Assembly (NCBI GenBank): GCA_030614245.1
Contig: JAUWKK010000080.1
Span: forward strand, 1-9,712
Source: Planctomycetota bacterium
Lineage (GTDB): Bacteria > Planctomycetota > PUPC01 > JABMSA01 > JAUWKK01
DNA: 9,712 nucleotides
Reading direction: 5' to 3'
The stretch's first letter is position 1. Each line of letters starts with the position of its first letter. Of the stretch, positions 1 to 6,042 are shown one piece after another. The notes beneath the pieces are model-generated. The model worked only from the letters and a program-made list of their open reading frames with translations, made no database searches and was not told the DNA's origin. A program made the translations under genes and the position numbers.

Positions 1-2
1 CC

Positions 3-1097
3 AACGTGGGCAGCGGGACCGTTCGAGAAATGCAGCAGTGGATAGAGTACCTGACTCTCGACGGGCAAAGCCCAATGGCCGACCTCAGACGCGCAAACGG
101 CCGGGAGGAGCCGTGGGCCATCCGCTTCTGGGGAGTCGGCAACGAGAACTGGGGATGCGGCGGACGCATGCGGCCTGAATATTACGTGGACCTGTTCCGC
201 CGCTACTCGACTTATTGCCGGGATTTCGGCGAAAACAAGCTCTACAAGGTCGCCTGTGGGCCAAATGGCGCGAATTATCATTGGACAGAAACCTTGATGC
301 GCGAGGCATTCTTGCAGATGGATGGCCTGGCGCTTCATTACTATTGCCGCAGGGGCAGGAAGAGCAGCTCAGCTACCGAGTTCGGCGAGGACGACTGGTT
401 TGCACAGTTGAAGGCAGCCCTTCAGATGGAGGAGATGGTCTCGAAACACTCCGCCATCATGGACGAGCACGATCCCGGCAAGCGGGTCGCCCTGGTCGTT
501 GATGAATGGGGCGCGTGGCATGAAGTTGAACCGGGGACGAACCCCAGGTTCCTCTACCAGCAGAATTCCATCCGCGACGCGCTCGTCGCGGGGCTTACGC
601 TCAACATCTTCAATAACCACTGCGATCGTGTGCGAATGGCAGAGCTCGCCCAGACTGTCAACGTCTTGCAGGCGCCCATCTTGACGCAAGACGAGAAGAT
701 GCTTCTCACACCAACTTATCATGTGTTCGAGATGTACAAGGTGCATCACGACGCGACCATGCTTCCCCTTGACATCATCTCTACAGCTTACGAATACGAA
801 GGGGATGCCATCCCCGCAGTGAGCGCTTCCGCATCGCGCAACGCCGAGGGCAAGGTCAACATCTCTCTCTGCAACCTGCATGCCGGTCAGGAAATGGACG
901 TGGAATGCGAACTGAGCGGAATGACCGCGAGCAGTGTCTCAGGGCACGTCCTGACGGCGAAGAAGATCACGGCCCACAACACGTTCGATCAACCCGAGTC
1001 CGTCAAGCCGGCAGTTTTCACAGGCGCACGGATTGACAATGGCCGCCTTTACATTCAGTTGCCTCCCGGGGCAGTTGTCGTGCTTGAGCTTGAATAG
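3..1097 (+). CDS. Alpha-L-arabinofuranosidase, GH51 family (5'-truncated by window)
   Basis: Hydrolyses terminal non-reducing alpha-L-arabinofuranosyl residues from arabinan or arabinoxylan (EC 3.2.1.55 expected). The frame is open to the window edge, and the first visible residues (NVGSGTVREMQQWIEYL) match the interior of GH51 enzymes, so the start lies upstream and the GTG at 6 is not the start. Seen: the acid/base motif WGVGNENWG, Glu codon 144-146; the nucleophile motif VVDEWGAWH, Glu codon 504-506; the stretch AQTVNVLQAPILT and LTPTYHVFEMYKVH, typical of the end of the GH51 barrel; and a C-terminal beta-sandwich ending in LPPGAVVVLELE. About 364 residues are visible against a usual ~500. 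Many GH51 enzymes are intracellular and act on imported oligosaccharides, but the N-terminus cannot be inspected. A GGT-like gene follows on the same strand after 62 nt, perhaps co-transcribed. The symbol abfA is used for some family members; it is not assigned here. Confidence 0.95.
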   Translation, partial: NVGSGTVREMQQWIEYLTLDGQSPMADLRRANGREEPWAIRFWGVGNENWGCGGRMRPEYYVDLFRRYSTYCRDFGENKLYKVACGPNGANYHWTETLMREAFLQMDGLALHYYCRRGRKSSSATEFGEDDWFAQLKAALQMEEMVSKHSAIMDEHDPGKRVALVVDEWGAWHEVEPGTNPRFLYQQNSIRDALVAGLTLNIFNNHCDRVRMAELAQTVNVLQAPILTQDEKMLLTPTYHVFEMYKVHHDATMLPLDIISTAYEYEGDAIPAVSASASRNAEGKVNISLCNLHAGQEMDVECELSGMTASSVSGHVLTAKKITAHNTFDQPESVKPAVFTGARIDNGRLYIQLPPGAVVVLELE

Positions 1098-1159
1098 ACG
1101 TGAAACAGCTCCGCAGGCGGCGATGGCTGCGCCATGCACCAAGGGCCGAAAGGATAGAA

Positions 1160-2974
1160 ATGTACCAACACGCTCAAGTGGAACAAATGTTGTCGCTGCG
1201 TTGCCGGCCCCTGATTATGGGAACGCGTGGGGCGGTTTCCGCCGACCACTACCTGGCAGCGGCTGCCGGGCGGCGCATCGCGTCGGAGGGTGGAAACGCC
1301 GTAGACATCGCTGCGGCCGTATGCTTTTGCCAGACAGTTCTCGAGCAAGATCAGGCGAGCATAGGTGGCGAGACGCCGACGCTGATTTACTCGGCGAAAG
1401 ACCGGAAAGTCTTCTCTATCAGTGGCGTGGGGTGGTCACCGAAGGCGTTTACAATCGAGTGGTGTCGGGATCATGGCATCGACCTGATTCCTGGTGATGG
1501 ATACCTGCCCGCTATCGTGCCAGCAGTGGTAGGCACCTGGGCCGTGGTGCTGCAACGGTTCGGCACGCAGAGTTTCGGGCAGGTCCTGCGTCCCGCGCTC
1601 GAGTTGGCAGAGAACGGTTTCCCGATGTATGCGCATCTGCACGGAATTATCGATGGGCGTCGCGAAACCCTGGAACAATGGCCCGGATCGATGGAATTGC
1701 TCTTGCCGGGAGGCGAGATTCCACCGATCGGCGCGCTGGTACGGAACCCCGGCCTGGCGTACGTGTTCAGCACCATGTGCAGGGCAGAGGACGCAAAAGC
1801 GCACAAGGGCCGAATTGCGGGCATCGAAGCGGCCCGCGATGCTTTTTACAAGGGCGAGATTGCCGAGAAGATTGTCGAATACATCACAAACTTCCCCGTG
1901 CTCGACGCCTCGGGTCAAAGCCACACGGGCCTTCTTTCGCTGGAGGATATGGCTGAATGGCGGGCCGAGGTGGAAGAGCCCGTTACCATTGAATACGAGG
2001 GCCTGGACGTGCATAAGTGCTCCTCGTGGACGCAGGGGCCGGTGTTTCTACAGCAACTCGCGATCCTCGAGGGCATCGACTTGAAAGCGATGGGATTGAA
2101 CTCCGCGGACTACGTCCACACTGTGCTGGAGTCGGCGAAGCTGGCCTTTGCGGATCGTGAAGCCTATTACGGTGACCCGTGCATCGATACCGTTCCTTTC
2201 GACCGCCTGCTCTCGAAGGATTACGCGGAAGGGAGAAGGCGGCAGATCGGGGTAGAGGCTTCGCGCGAGCTTCGTCCCGGAGACCTGGGCCAGGGCGTGC
2301 CCCGAAACGTGAGCTTCGACGTGCGACGGGACAACCGCAGAGCCCTGGGATTGCCGGAGACGCCCCTCGGTGCATGGGGGCGGCACGGCGGCAACGATAC
2401 CACACACCTTGACGTTGTGGACGCGCAAGGGAACATGGTTGCCGCCACACCGAGTGGGGGCTGGTTCTCAAGTTCCCCCACGATACCCGGCCTTGGCTTT
2501 GCCCTCAGCACTCGCGGGCAGATGTTCTACCTGGACCCCAAGCGTCCCAATGCGCTCTCGCCACACAAACGGCCCAGGGCCACCCTGACGCCGACCATAG
2601 CCACTCAAGCCGGGCGCCCTCGACTGGCGTTCGGCATGCGTGGCGGCGATACTCAAGACCAGGTCACGCTTCAGTTCTTCCTCAATCACGTGACGTTCGG
2701 CCTCGATCTACAGAAGGCGCTCGATATGCCGGTCTTCTGGAGTGAGTCTTTCCCGTCGTCCTTTTTTCCGCGAAAGGCCCGGCCGGGCTTCGCGCAAATG
2801 GAGAACCGCTTCGATCCCGCCGTGGTCGAGGCGCTCCGAGCCCGCGGGCACGAGATCAATGTCATGGAACGGCTCAGGGCGCAACACATGGCCGTCCGTT
2901 GCGATCCTGAAACCTCGGTCCTCACGGCGGGCGTCTGTTCCAATAGCGAAACGTCATACGCGTTGGCATGGTAG
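1160..2974 (+). CDS. ggt: Gamma-glutamyltranspeptidase-superfamily Ntn-hydrolase (YwrD/HpxW-like)
   Basis: Member of the self-processing GGT family, which cleaves or transfers gamma-glutamyl or related amide groups. The ATG at 1160 is chosen because AAAGG at 1149-1153 precedes it at good spacing; a GTG at 1100 in frame adds 20 Arg-rich residues with no ribosome site. The protein is 604 aa. The N-terminal MGTRGAVSADHYLAAAAG and GGNAVDIAAAV are family hallmarks. The autocleavage/nucleophile motif is GGNDTTHLDVVDAQGNMV, first Thr = residue 414 (codon 2399-2401), predicting a large subunit of residues 1-413 and a small subunit of 414-604. The oxyanion-type Gly pair is in MRGGDTQDQ (G495-G496). 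TPSGGWFSSSPTIPGLGF resembles YwrD/HpxW (oxamate amidohydrolase) proteins. The usual large-subunit RExAP stretch with the alpha-carboxylate-binding Arg is not seen (SGVGWSPKAF instead), so the substrate may not be glutathione. No signal peptide is visible; a cytoplasmic location is likely. Confidence 0.92.
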   Translation: MYQHAQVEQMLSLRCRPLIMGTRGAVSADHYLAAAAGRRIASEGGNAVDIAAAVCFCQTVLEQDQASIGGETPTLIYSAKDRKVFSISGVGWSPKAFTIEWCRDHGIDLIPGDGYLPAIVPAVVGTWAVVLQRFGTQSFGQVLRPALELAENGFPMYAHLHGIIDGRRETLEQWPGSMELLLPGGEIPPIGALVRNPGLAYVFSTMCRAEDAKAHKGRIAGIEAARDAFYKGEIAEKIVEYITNFPVLDASGQSHTGLLSLEDMAEWRAEVEEPVTIEYEGLDVHKCSSWTQGPVFLQQLAILEGIDLKAMGLNSADYVHTVLESAKLAFADREAYYGDPCIDTVPFDRLLSKDYAEGRRRQIGVEASRELRPGDLGQGVPRNVSFDVRRDNRRALGLPETPLGAWGRHGGNDTTHLDVVDAQGNMVAATPSGGWFSSSPTIPGLGFALSTRGQMFYLDPKRPNALSPHKRPRATLTPTIATQAGRPRLAFGMRGGDTQDQVTLQFFLNHVTFGLDLQKALDMPVFWSESFPSSFFPRKARPGFAQMENRFDPAVVEALRARGHEINVMERLRAQHMAVRCDPETSVLTAGVCSNSETSYALAW

Positions 2975-3045
2975 ATATTTCCGGCGGGACGCGCAGCCAC
3001 CGGGCGTATCCCACGCCTCTCGCTAACGGGAAGATGCGGATGCTC

Positions 3046-3073
3046 TTGACAGAGCGGCTCGAAAGCCTACAAT
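3046..3073 (+). promoter_or_regulatory. Sigma70-type promoter, TTGACA-N16-TACAAT
   Basis: A perfect -35 hexamer (3046-3051) is separated by 16 nt from TACAAT (3068-3073), one mismatch from consensus. Transcription would begin near 3080 and run rightward. About 10 nt further lies a strong ribosome site, GGAGGGA at 3087-3093, before ATG 3097. The promoter would serve the short ORF at 3097 and the truncated membrane-protein gene at 3184. This is sequence matching only; no start site has been mapped. Confidence 0.6.
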
Positions 3074-3096
3074 CGAGGTCAGCTTCGGAGGGAAGA

Positions 3097-3135
3097 ATGG
3101 AATCGTGCAGGCTGTGCTGGGAGATGAGGATGTGA
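3097..3135 (+). CDS. 12-codon ORF behind a strong ribosome site (possible leader peptide)
   Basis: MESCRLCWEMRM followed by TGA. It is preceded by GGAGGGA (3087-3093) at proper spacing and by a good promoter at 3046-3073. It is in the same frame as the membrane-protein ORF at 3184, with stops at 3133, 3145 and 3163 between them. It may be a leader peptide, or the remnant of the original start of the downstream gene after stop-creating mutations. Nothing proves it is translated, and no family is recognised. Confidence 0.25.
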   Translation: MESCRLCWEMRM

Positions 3136-3183
3136 GGACGAAGATGATGTGTAACCACGCGCTGAATCAGGGCCGAAGGGCGT

Positions 3184-3450
3184 GTGGAGGCTGATGGATG
3201 GAGTGGCAAGGCTAAGAGCCGTATCCTCATAGCCACGCTCACACTTGCTCTTCTCACGAATCTAACGGTTTCGGTATATAGCTACTATTACCTAACACTA
3301 CAACGCCAGATTCTCGCACGGTGCAGCACCCAAAGCCTTGCGAGCCAAGGAGTTGAGAGCCCGTCTACCTTGTCATTCAGACTCATTTTCGACAGTTTGA
3401 ATCATGAACCTGTGTCATATCAACGAGTTACGAGCGCCGACTGTGCGTAA
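3184..3450 (+). pseudogene. Truncated gene for an N-terminally anchored membrane protein, cut by the IS relic
   Basis: From a GTG start the frame encodes a basic n-region (SGKAKSR), then a hydrophobic membrane segment (ILIATLTLALLTNLTVSVY, about residues 14-32), then a short soluble stretch. From codon ~63 onward the sequence is the left inverted repeat of the insertion element (3370-3398) and interior IS sequence up to a chance stop at 3450. The native part is therefore only 3184-3369, about 62 codons, and no continuation is recognisable to the right of the element. The start is uncertain: GAAGGG at 3175-3180 lies only 3 nt before the GTG. The family is not recognised; a single-pass anchor followed by a lost soluble domain is all that can be said. 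The promoter at 3046-3073 probably drove it. Confidence 0.45.
3370..3398 (+). repeat. Left terminal inverted repeat of the IS relic
   Basis: The sequence begins TTGTCATTC and ends TTTTCGACAGTTT. It matches the reverse complement of 4088-4116 over 29 bp with a single difference (A at 3379 against G). The match stops abruptly on both sides. Confidence 0.85.
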
Positions 3451-3454
3451 GGCA

Positions 3455-3940
3455 TTACACCTGCTCGTCGGCCAGCGGCGCGATCCGCGGCGGCGGACGC
3501 ACCCCGGCCGCACGGAACGCCGCGTGCGCATGACCGGGCAGGTCGGTGCGGACGCGCCAACCTCGGCCATCCAGCGTCAGGTCCACCGCCTGCACCTGCT
3601 CGAGGTCGTGCATCAGGTCGGGCCACGACATGTCGATGCCCTGCTCGTCCAGCTGCCGCTGCCAGAGCCGCCCGAAGACCAGCTGCGGGCCCCACAGCTT
3701 CGTGCGGCACGACTTCACCTCCGGCGTGCGGGCCTGCCGCAGCACGCGGACTCGTTGCGAAAAGTTCGCCAGTTTCTCGATCAGGTTGTCGAGCTGTCCG
3801 CTCTCGACGAGCCTGTCGAGGCGCCCCAGGTTGGCCATGACACGCTGCTTCGGCTTGCCCCCGTCGCGGTAAGCCTCTACGACGTGCAGATAGTCGTGCG
3901 GGTGCTTCTTGTTGCCGCCGTGCTTTACTCTCGCGAACAT
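3455..3940 (-). pseudogene. IS1634-family transposase, internally deleted
   Basis: The 161-aa frame starts MFARVKHGGNKKHPHDYLHVVEAYRDGGKPKQRVMANLGRLD (given here to residue ~42), the standard N-terminus of IS1634-type transposases, and continues through LWGPQLVFGRLWQ (to about residue 95). It then jumps to a C-terminal part: SWPDLMHDLEQVQAVDL, VRTDLPGHAHAAFRAAGVR and PPPRIAPL, which resembles the tail of full-length family members. The RNase H-like DDE core that should lie between is absent, about 350-400 residues against a usual 500-600, yet the frame is kept. The product cannot be catalytic; it might still bind the ends. No Shine-Dalgarno sequence precedes ATG 3940, and the promoter at 3947-3976 predicts a leaderless transcript. 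Confidence 0.85.
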
Positions 3941-3946
3941 GTGCGT

Positions 3947-3976
3947 ATTTTAAGGTCATGTTGCGCCCATTGTCAA
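3947..3976 (-). promoter_or_regulatory. Transposase promoter, TTGACA-N18-TAAAAT, leaderless configuration
   Basis: On the minus strand a perfect -35 box (3971-3976) is followed after 18 nt by TAAAAT (3947-3952). The last base of the -10 box is only 7 nt from the A of the transposase ATG (3940), so transcription should begin at or very near the start codon. The absence of a ribosome site upstream fits leaderless translation. Confidence 0.6.
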
Positions 3977-4058
3977 GGGGAAAATCCGAATAATTTCCCA
4001 ATCTATGCCATTACCATTCTGCAAGAATCGCCCGTTTATCGACGTAAGTCCTTGCTAT

Positions 4059-4133
4059 CACTACACCGCCTTTCCGCGATAGAGGCGAAACTGTCGAAAA
4101 TGAGTCCGAATGACAAAAGGCGGCATTGTAGTG
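4059..4133. repeat. Long inverted repeat straddling the right IS end
   Basis: CACTACACCGCCTTT (4059-4073) pairs with 4116-4133, whose reverse complement is identical except for three extra bases in the middle. The left arm lies inside the element and the right arm outside it, with the right terminal repeat in the 42-nt loop. A third copy of the outer motif, CACTACAACGCC, lies at 3296-3307 to the left of the element. This may mark the true ends of an older, larger element, or be a separate fold-back repeat. Confidence 0.5.
4088..4116 (-). repeat. Right terminal inverted repeat of the IS relic
   Basis: Begins AAACTGTCGAAAA and ends GAATGACAA on the plus strand. It pairs with 3370-3398 with one mismatch. 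It lies about 110 bp upstream of the -35 box of the transposase promoter. Confidence 0.85.
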
Positions 4134-4174
4134 CTGAACACGCCGAACACATGCGACCGAACGGCAACTTGAGC

Positions 4175-4203
4175 TTGATTACAGCCGCGCTTGCGGGTAG
4201 TAT
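4175..4203 (+). promoter_or_regulatory. Weak candidate promoter for the lipoprotein gene
   Basis: TTGATT (4175-4180) and TAGTAT (4198-4203) are spaced by 17 nt, each 4 of 6 matches to the sigma70 consensus. They lie about 120 nt upstream of the lipoprotein start. The spacing is right but the match is modest. Confidence 0.25.
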
Positions 4204-4207
4204 CAAC

Positions 4208-4227
4208 CCTGCCCGCCGGCAGGCGGG
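4208..4227. repeat. REP-like palindrome (CCTGCC...GGCGGG)
   Basis: A 20-nt imperfect GC palindrome that differs from its own reverse complement only at two positions. Its core, CCCGCCTGCCGGC on the minus strand, recurs exactly at 9091-9103 inside pilM-N and in related forms at 5871-5880, 6031-6046 and 8636-8679. It sits in the 5' region of the lipoprotein gene, downstream of the weak promoter candidate. Confidence 0.6.
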
Positions 4228-4320
4228 TACGATAGTATCTGGTGCAATGGCCGGAGACTTCTCGCGGAGCAGCCGGGTGAAATGCAGTTCCAGAATGAAA
4301 ACAATATAGGAGAGACAGCG

Positions 4321-4683
4321 ATGAGACGATTGAGTTTTCTGCTTGTGTCCGCGCTGATGGTGGGGCTGTGCAGCGGCTGTGCTGTGTACTCTACGCAGAA
4401 GTTCGGCCCGCAGGCCCTGACCGGGACTACGCTGAACGAGGTGATCCAGCGGAACGGCGCTCCCGACATCATCGGCGGCAACGACGAGTTGATCGTTCTG
4501 GGCTACACCCGGATCGAGGGAATGGAAGTGCTGGGGCTGTTCGGAACTGTCAAGAAGTCTACCACGGCAGTAGTTTGCGACAAGACGGGCAAGGTGATCA
4601 GCACCGGCACGTCGGTTCCGGGCAAGGCAATGACGATCATGGGCGCTTTCACGTCGCCCGTGGGTGTTATTGAGGATAAATAA
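4321..4683 (+). CDS. Small outer-membrane-type lipoprotein, BamE/SmpA-like
   Basis: 120 aa from ATG 4321, with AGGAGAG at 4308-4314 six nt upstream. An in-frame ATG at 4282 has no ribosome site and would bury the signal peptide, so it is rejected. The signal peptide MRRLSFLLVSALMVGL is followed by CSGC, so Cys20 is the likely lipidated residue (the -3 position is Cys rather than the usual Leu, with Leu at -4). The mature part contains ALTGTTLNEVIQRNGAPD, the loop-helix pattern of the SmpA/OmlA/BamE fold, then beta strands (ELIVLGYTRIEG, TTAVVCDKTGKVIST). Family members support outer-membrane assembly or other envelope complexes; the exact partner here is unknown. It lies directly upstream of a secretin N-domain protein on the same strand, but that gene has its own promoter. 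Confidence 0.8.
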   Translation: MRRLSFLLVSALMVGLCSGCAVYSTQKFGPQALTGTTLNEVIQRNGAPDIIGGNDELIVLGYTRIEGMEVLGLFGTVKKSTTAVVCDKTGKVISTGTSVPGKAMTIMGAFTSPVGVIEDK

Positions 4684-4712
4684 CCGGGCGTTTCCATTCG
4701 GTATTTTTGTTG

Positions 4713-4741
4713 TGTACATTCGTCGCCCGCGTGTGTATAAT
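4713..4741 (+). promoter_or_regulatory. Promoter with consensus TATAAT upstream of the STN-domain gene
   Basis: TGTACA (4713-4718) is separated by exactly 17 nt from a perfect TATAAT (4736-4741). The expected start point, about 7 nt downstream, is near 4748, which is the first base of a 26-bp perfect palindrome. This leaves a ~60-nt 5' untranslated region before ATG 4809. Confidence 0.6.
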
Positions 4742-4747
4742 AGGACA

Positions 4748-4773
4748 TAGGGGCGGTTCGCGAACCGCCCCTA
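4748..4773. repeat. Perfect 26-bp palindrome in the 5' UTR
   Basis: TAGGGGCGGTTCG (4748-4760) is followed by its exact reverse complement (4761-4773). As RNA it forms a GC-rich stem with a UUCG- or GCGA-type turn. No T-run follows, so it is a poor intrinsic terminator. It is probably a dispersed repeat unit, since similar GGGGCGGTTCG palindromes are common between genes in several environmental phyla (from memory). Confidence 0.85.
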
Positions 4774-4808
4774 CAACCGGATGACGCCTTGCTCGAAAGG
4801 AGCCGGAT

Positions 4809-5510
4809 ATGAAGACTATCAGCCTTGTGATGCTTGCTGTCGCTCTCGTGATTGTGCCGTCGATGGCAGGGGAGCCTGCCGCCGGGGATAAAGACGTCAG
4901 AATGGACGTGGATTTCAAGAGTGCGCCGCTGTATGAAGTGCAGAATGCGCTGCGCGCCGCCACAGGGGCGAATTTCGTCATCGATCCGGCCGCCTACAAG
5001 CAAGAGGATGGTGATGCCCGTGAAATCAAGGTCGACATGCAGCTCAAGAACGTCAAGGTCGAGACGGTCCTGAACCTGCTGGCGAAGCTCTACGGCCTGG
5101 GTTTCACCACCGTTGATGACGTCGTCGTTATAACGCGTCCTGAACGGATCGCCGAGGAACCGATGACCGTCGTCTTCGACGTCTTCGACCTCTCGGTATT
5201 GAAGCAGCGGCCGTCGTATTTCTCGAATGTCCGCAACTTCGGTGCGTACCAGAACGGCTATGGCCGCCGCTTCTCAAACCTCTATTACAGCCCCGAGGAA
5301 GAGTATTACGAGCGATGGCTGGATGAGCAGCGCCCGCAGATCGAGCCGCTCGAACTGGTCAAGCTGGTAATGGCCACCGTGCCCGCGAACTGGGGTGAAG
5401 GCGCCGGCACCAGTATCGCATACGCCAACGGCCTGCTGATTATCCGCCAGCCCGCCGAGGTGCAGCTAGAGATCGCCAGGCTGCTCTATCGCCTGCGGAT
5501 GCGGCGGTAG
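4809..5510 (+). CDS. Secreted stand-alone secretin N-domain (STN/N0-like) protein
   Basis: 233 aa, preceded by AAAGGAG (4796-4802) at 6 nt. The signal peptide MKTISLVMLAVALVIVPSMA probably ends at AGEPA, giving a periplasmic protein. Residues ~30-112 form an N0/STN-like unit: VRMDVDFKSAPLYEVQNAL, then TGANFVIDP, then IKVDMQLKNVKVETVLNLL and DVVVITRPERI. A Tyr/Asn-rich insert (about 135-170: NFGAYQNGYGRRFSNLYY) leads to a second unit, PLELVKLVMATVPANW through GLLIIRQPAEVQLEIARLL, like the N1 repeat of GspD/PilQ. No secretin barrel follows. It may bind a secretin, cap a periplasmic channel, or be a sensor-type STN protein; the T4P-like operon starting on the other side of the spacer makes a link plausible but unproven. 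Confidence 0.75.
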   Translation: MKTISLVMLAVALVIVPSMAGEPAAGDKDVRMDVDFKSAPLYEVQNALRAATGANFVIDPAAYKQEDGDAREIKVDMQLKNVKVETVLNLLAKLYGLGFTTVDDVVVITRPERIAEEPMTVVFDVFDLSVLKQRPSYFSNVRNFGAYQNGYGRRFSNLYYSPEEEYYERWLDEQRPQIEPLELVKLVMATVPANWGEGAGTSIAYANGLLIIRQPAEVQLEIARLLYRLRMRR

Positions 5511-5838
5511 CCAGTGCGTGGGGCAGGGACCGGTGGTGTTGAAGCGACCCGATCTCGCCTGTAATGTTGATTCCGTCAGGATAGCGAGCCGCTTGCGTTG
5601 TCCCCCCGGGCCGTAGCATGTTGGCCGCCCTCTTCGTATGTGTTTAGCGTGCCGAGAGCTCCGAAGGAGCGGCGGGTTGTAGCCGTGCAGGGGCAGGATC
5701 TCTCCGTGGGGCAGGCTTTCCAGCCTGCCGATTCGTGGCACTATTCCGCCCCGTTGGGGCTGCGATTTCACTCGTCAACTATACCCACGGCGTTGCCGTG
5801 GGCTGTCTTACTCCGCCCCTGACGGGGCTGCCGGGTGC

Positions 5839-5866
5839 CACGGCCAACCGTCCTCGGTTGGCCGTG
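5839..5866. repeat. 12-bp stem hairpin (CACGGCCAACCG / CGGTTGGCCGTG)
   Basis: A perfect 12-bp stem with a 4-nt loop. A copy with 3 differences in 27 nt lies at 7447-7473, inside the N-terminal coding part of pilQ, showing that this is a dispersed unit able to sit both between and within genes. Confidence 0.85.
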
Positions 5867-5873
5867 CTTGCCT

Positions 5874-5892
5874 GCCTGCCTACGGCATGGCC
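5874..5892 (+). repeat. 19-nt inverted repeat, left copy
   Basis: GCCTGCCTACGGCATGGCC is found exactly in reverse complement at 6024-6042. The 131 nt between them contain short ATCTGTG-type repeats and an AACACGCC motif. Confidence 0.85.
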
Positions 5893-6023
5893 TACGGGGC
5901 TGCAAGCCAATGCCGGTATTCTAAACACGCCAAACACATGGCCCATCGCGAGAGCCAGACCATCTCATCTGTGTTCATCTACCGTTCATCTGTGGTTCCA
6001 TTCCCCCCACATGCAGGCACGCG

Positions 6024-6042
6024 GGCCATGCCGTAGGCAGGC
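6024..6042 (-). repeat. 19-nt inverted repeat, right copy
   Basis: Exact reverse complement of 5874-5892. It lies about 40 nt past the end of pilQ and is extended by GGGCAGCG, which resembles the REP-like core at 8636-8658. Confidence 0.85.

Larger units (their letters stand above)
3370..4116. mobile_element. IS1634-like insertion element relic (MITE-like deletion derivative)
   Basis: A 747-bp segment is bounded by 29-bp inverted repeats with one mismatch (3370-3398 and 4088-4116) and contains an IS1634-like transposase gene lacking its catalytic centre. Full elements of this family encode transposases of roughly 500-600 aa, so more than 1 kb has been lost. No target-site duplication is visible: the left flank ends gtctacc and the right flank begins aaggcgg. 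The insertion may therefore be old, rearranged, or have slightly different true ends. Without its own active transposase it could move only if a full copy elsewhere acts on its ends. Confidence 0.8.

Noticed and set aside
1100..1159. Upstream GTG start for the GGT-like gene
   Set aside because: It is 2 nt after the previous stop, has no ribosome site, and adds 20 Arg-rich residues not typical of the family; ATG 1160 has a proper site.
3420..4001. 193-codon minus-strand ORF overlapping the transposase
   Set aside because: It is another frame of the same DNA; the frame at 3455-3940 carries the clear IS1634 motifs.
3363..4123. Target-site duplication around the IS relic
   Set aside because: Flanks at the 29-bp repeat ends (gtctacc and aaggcgg) do not match, nor do positions slightly inside.
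3404..4309. 301-codon plus-strand ORF across the IS relic
   Set aside because: It is antisense to the recognisable transposase, has a biased composition (Arg/Leu/Gln) and no family motifs.
4282..4320. Earlier ATG for the lipoprotein
   Set aside because: No ribosome site and it places 13 polar residues before the signal peptide.
5466..5771. 101-codon minus-strand ORF in the spacer
   Set aside because: It reads through several hairpin repeats and the tail of the STN gene; the peptide is just the translation of repeats.
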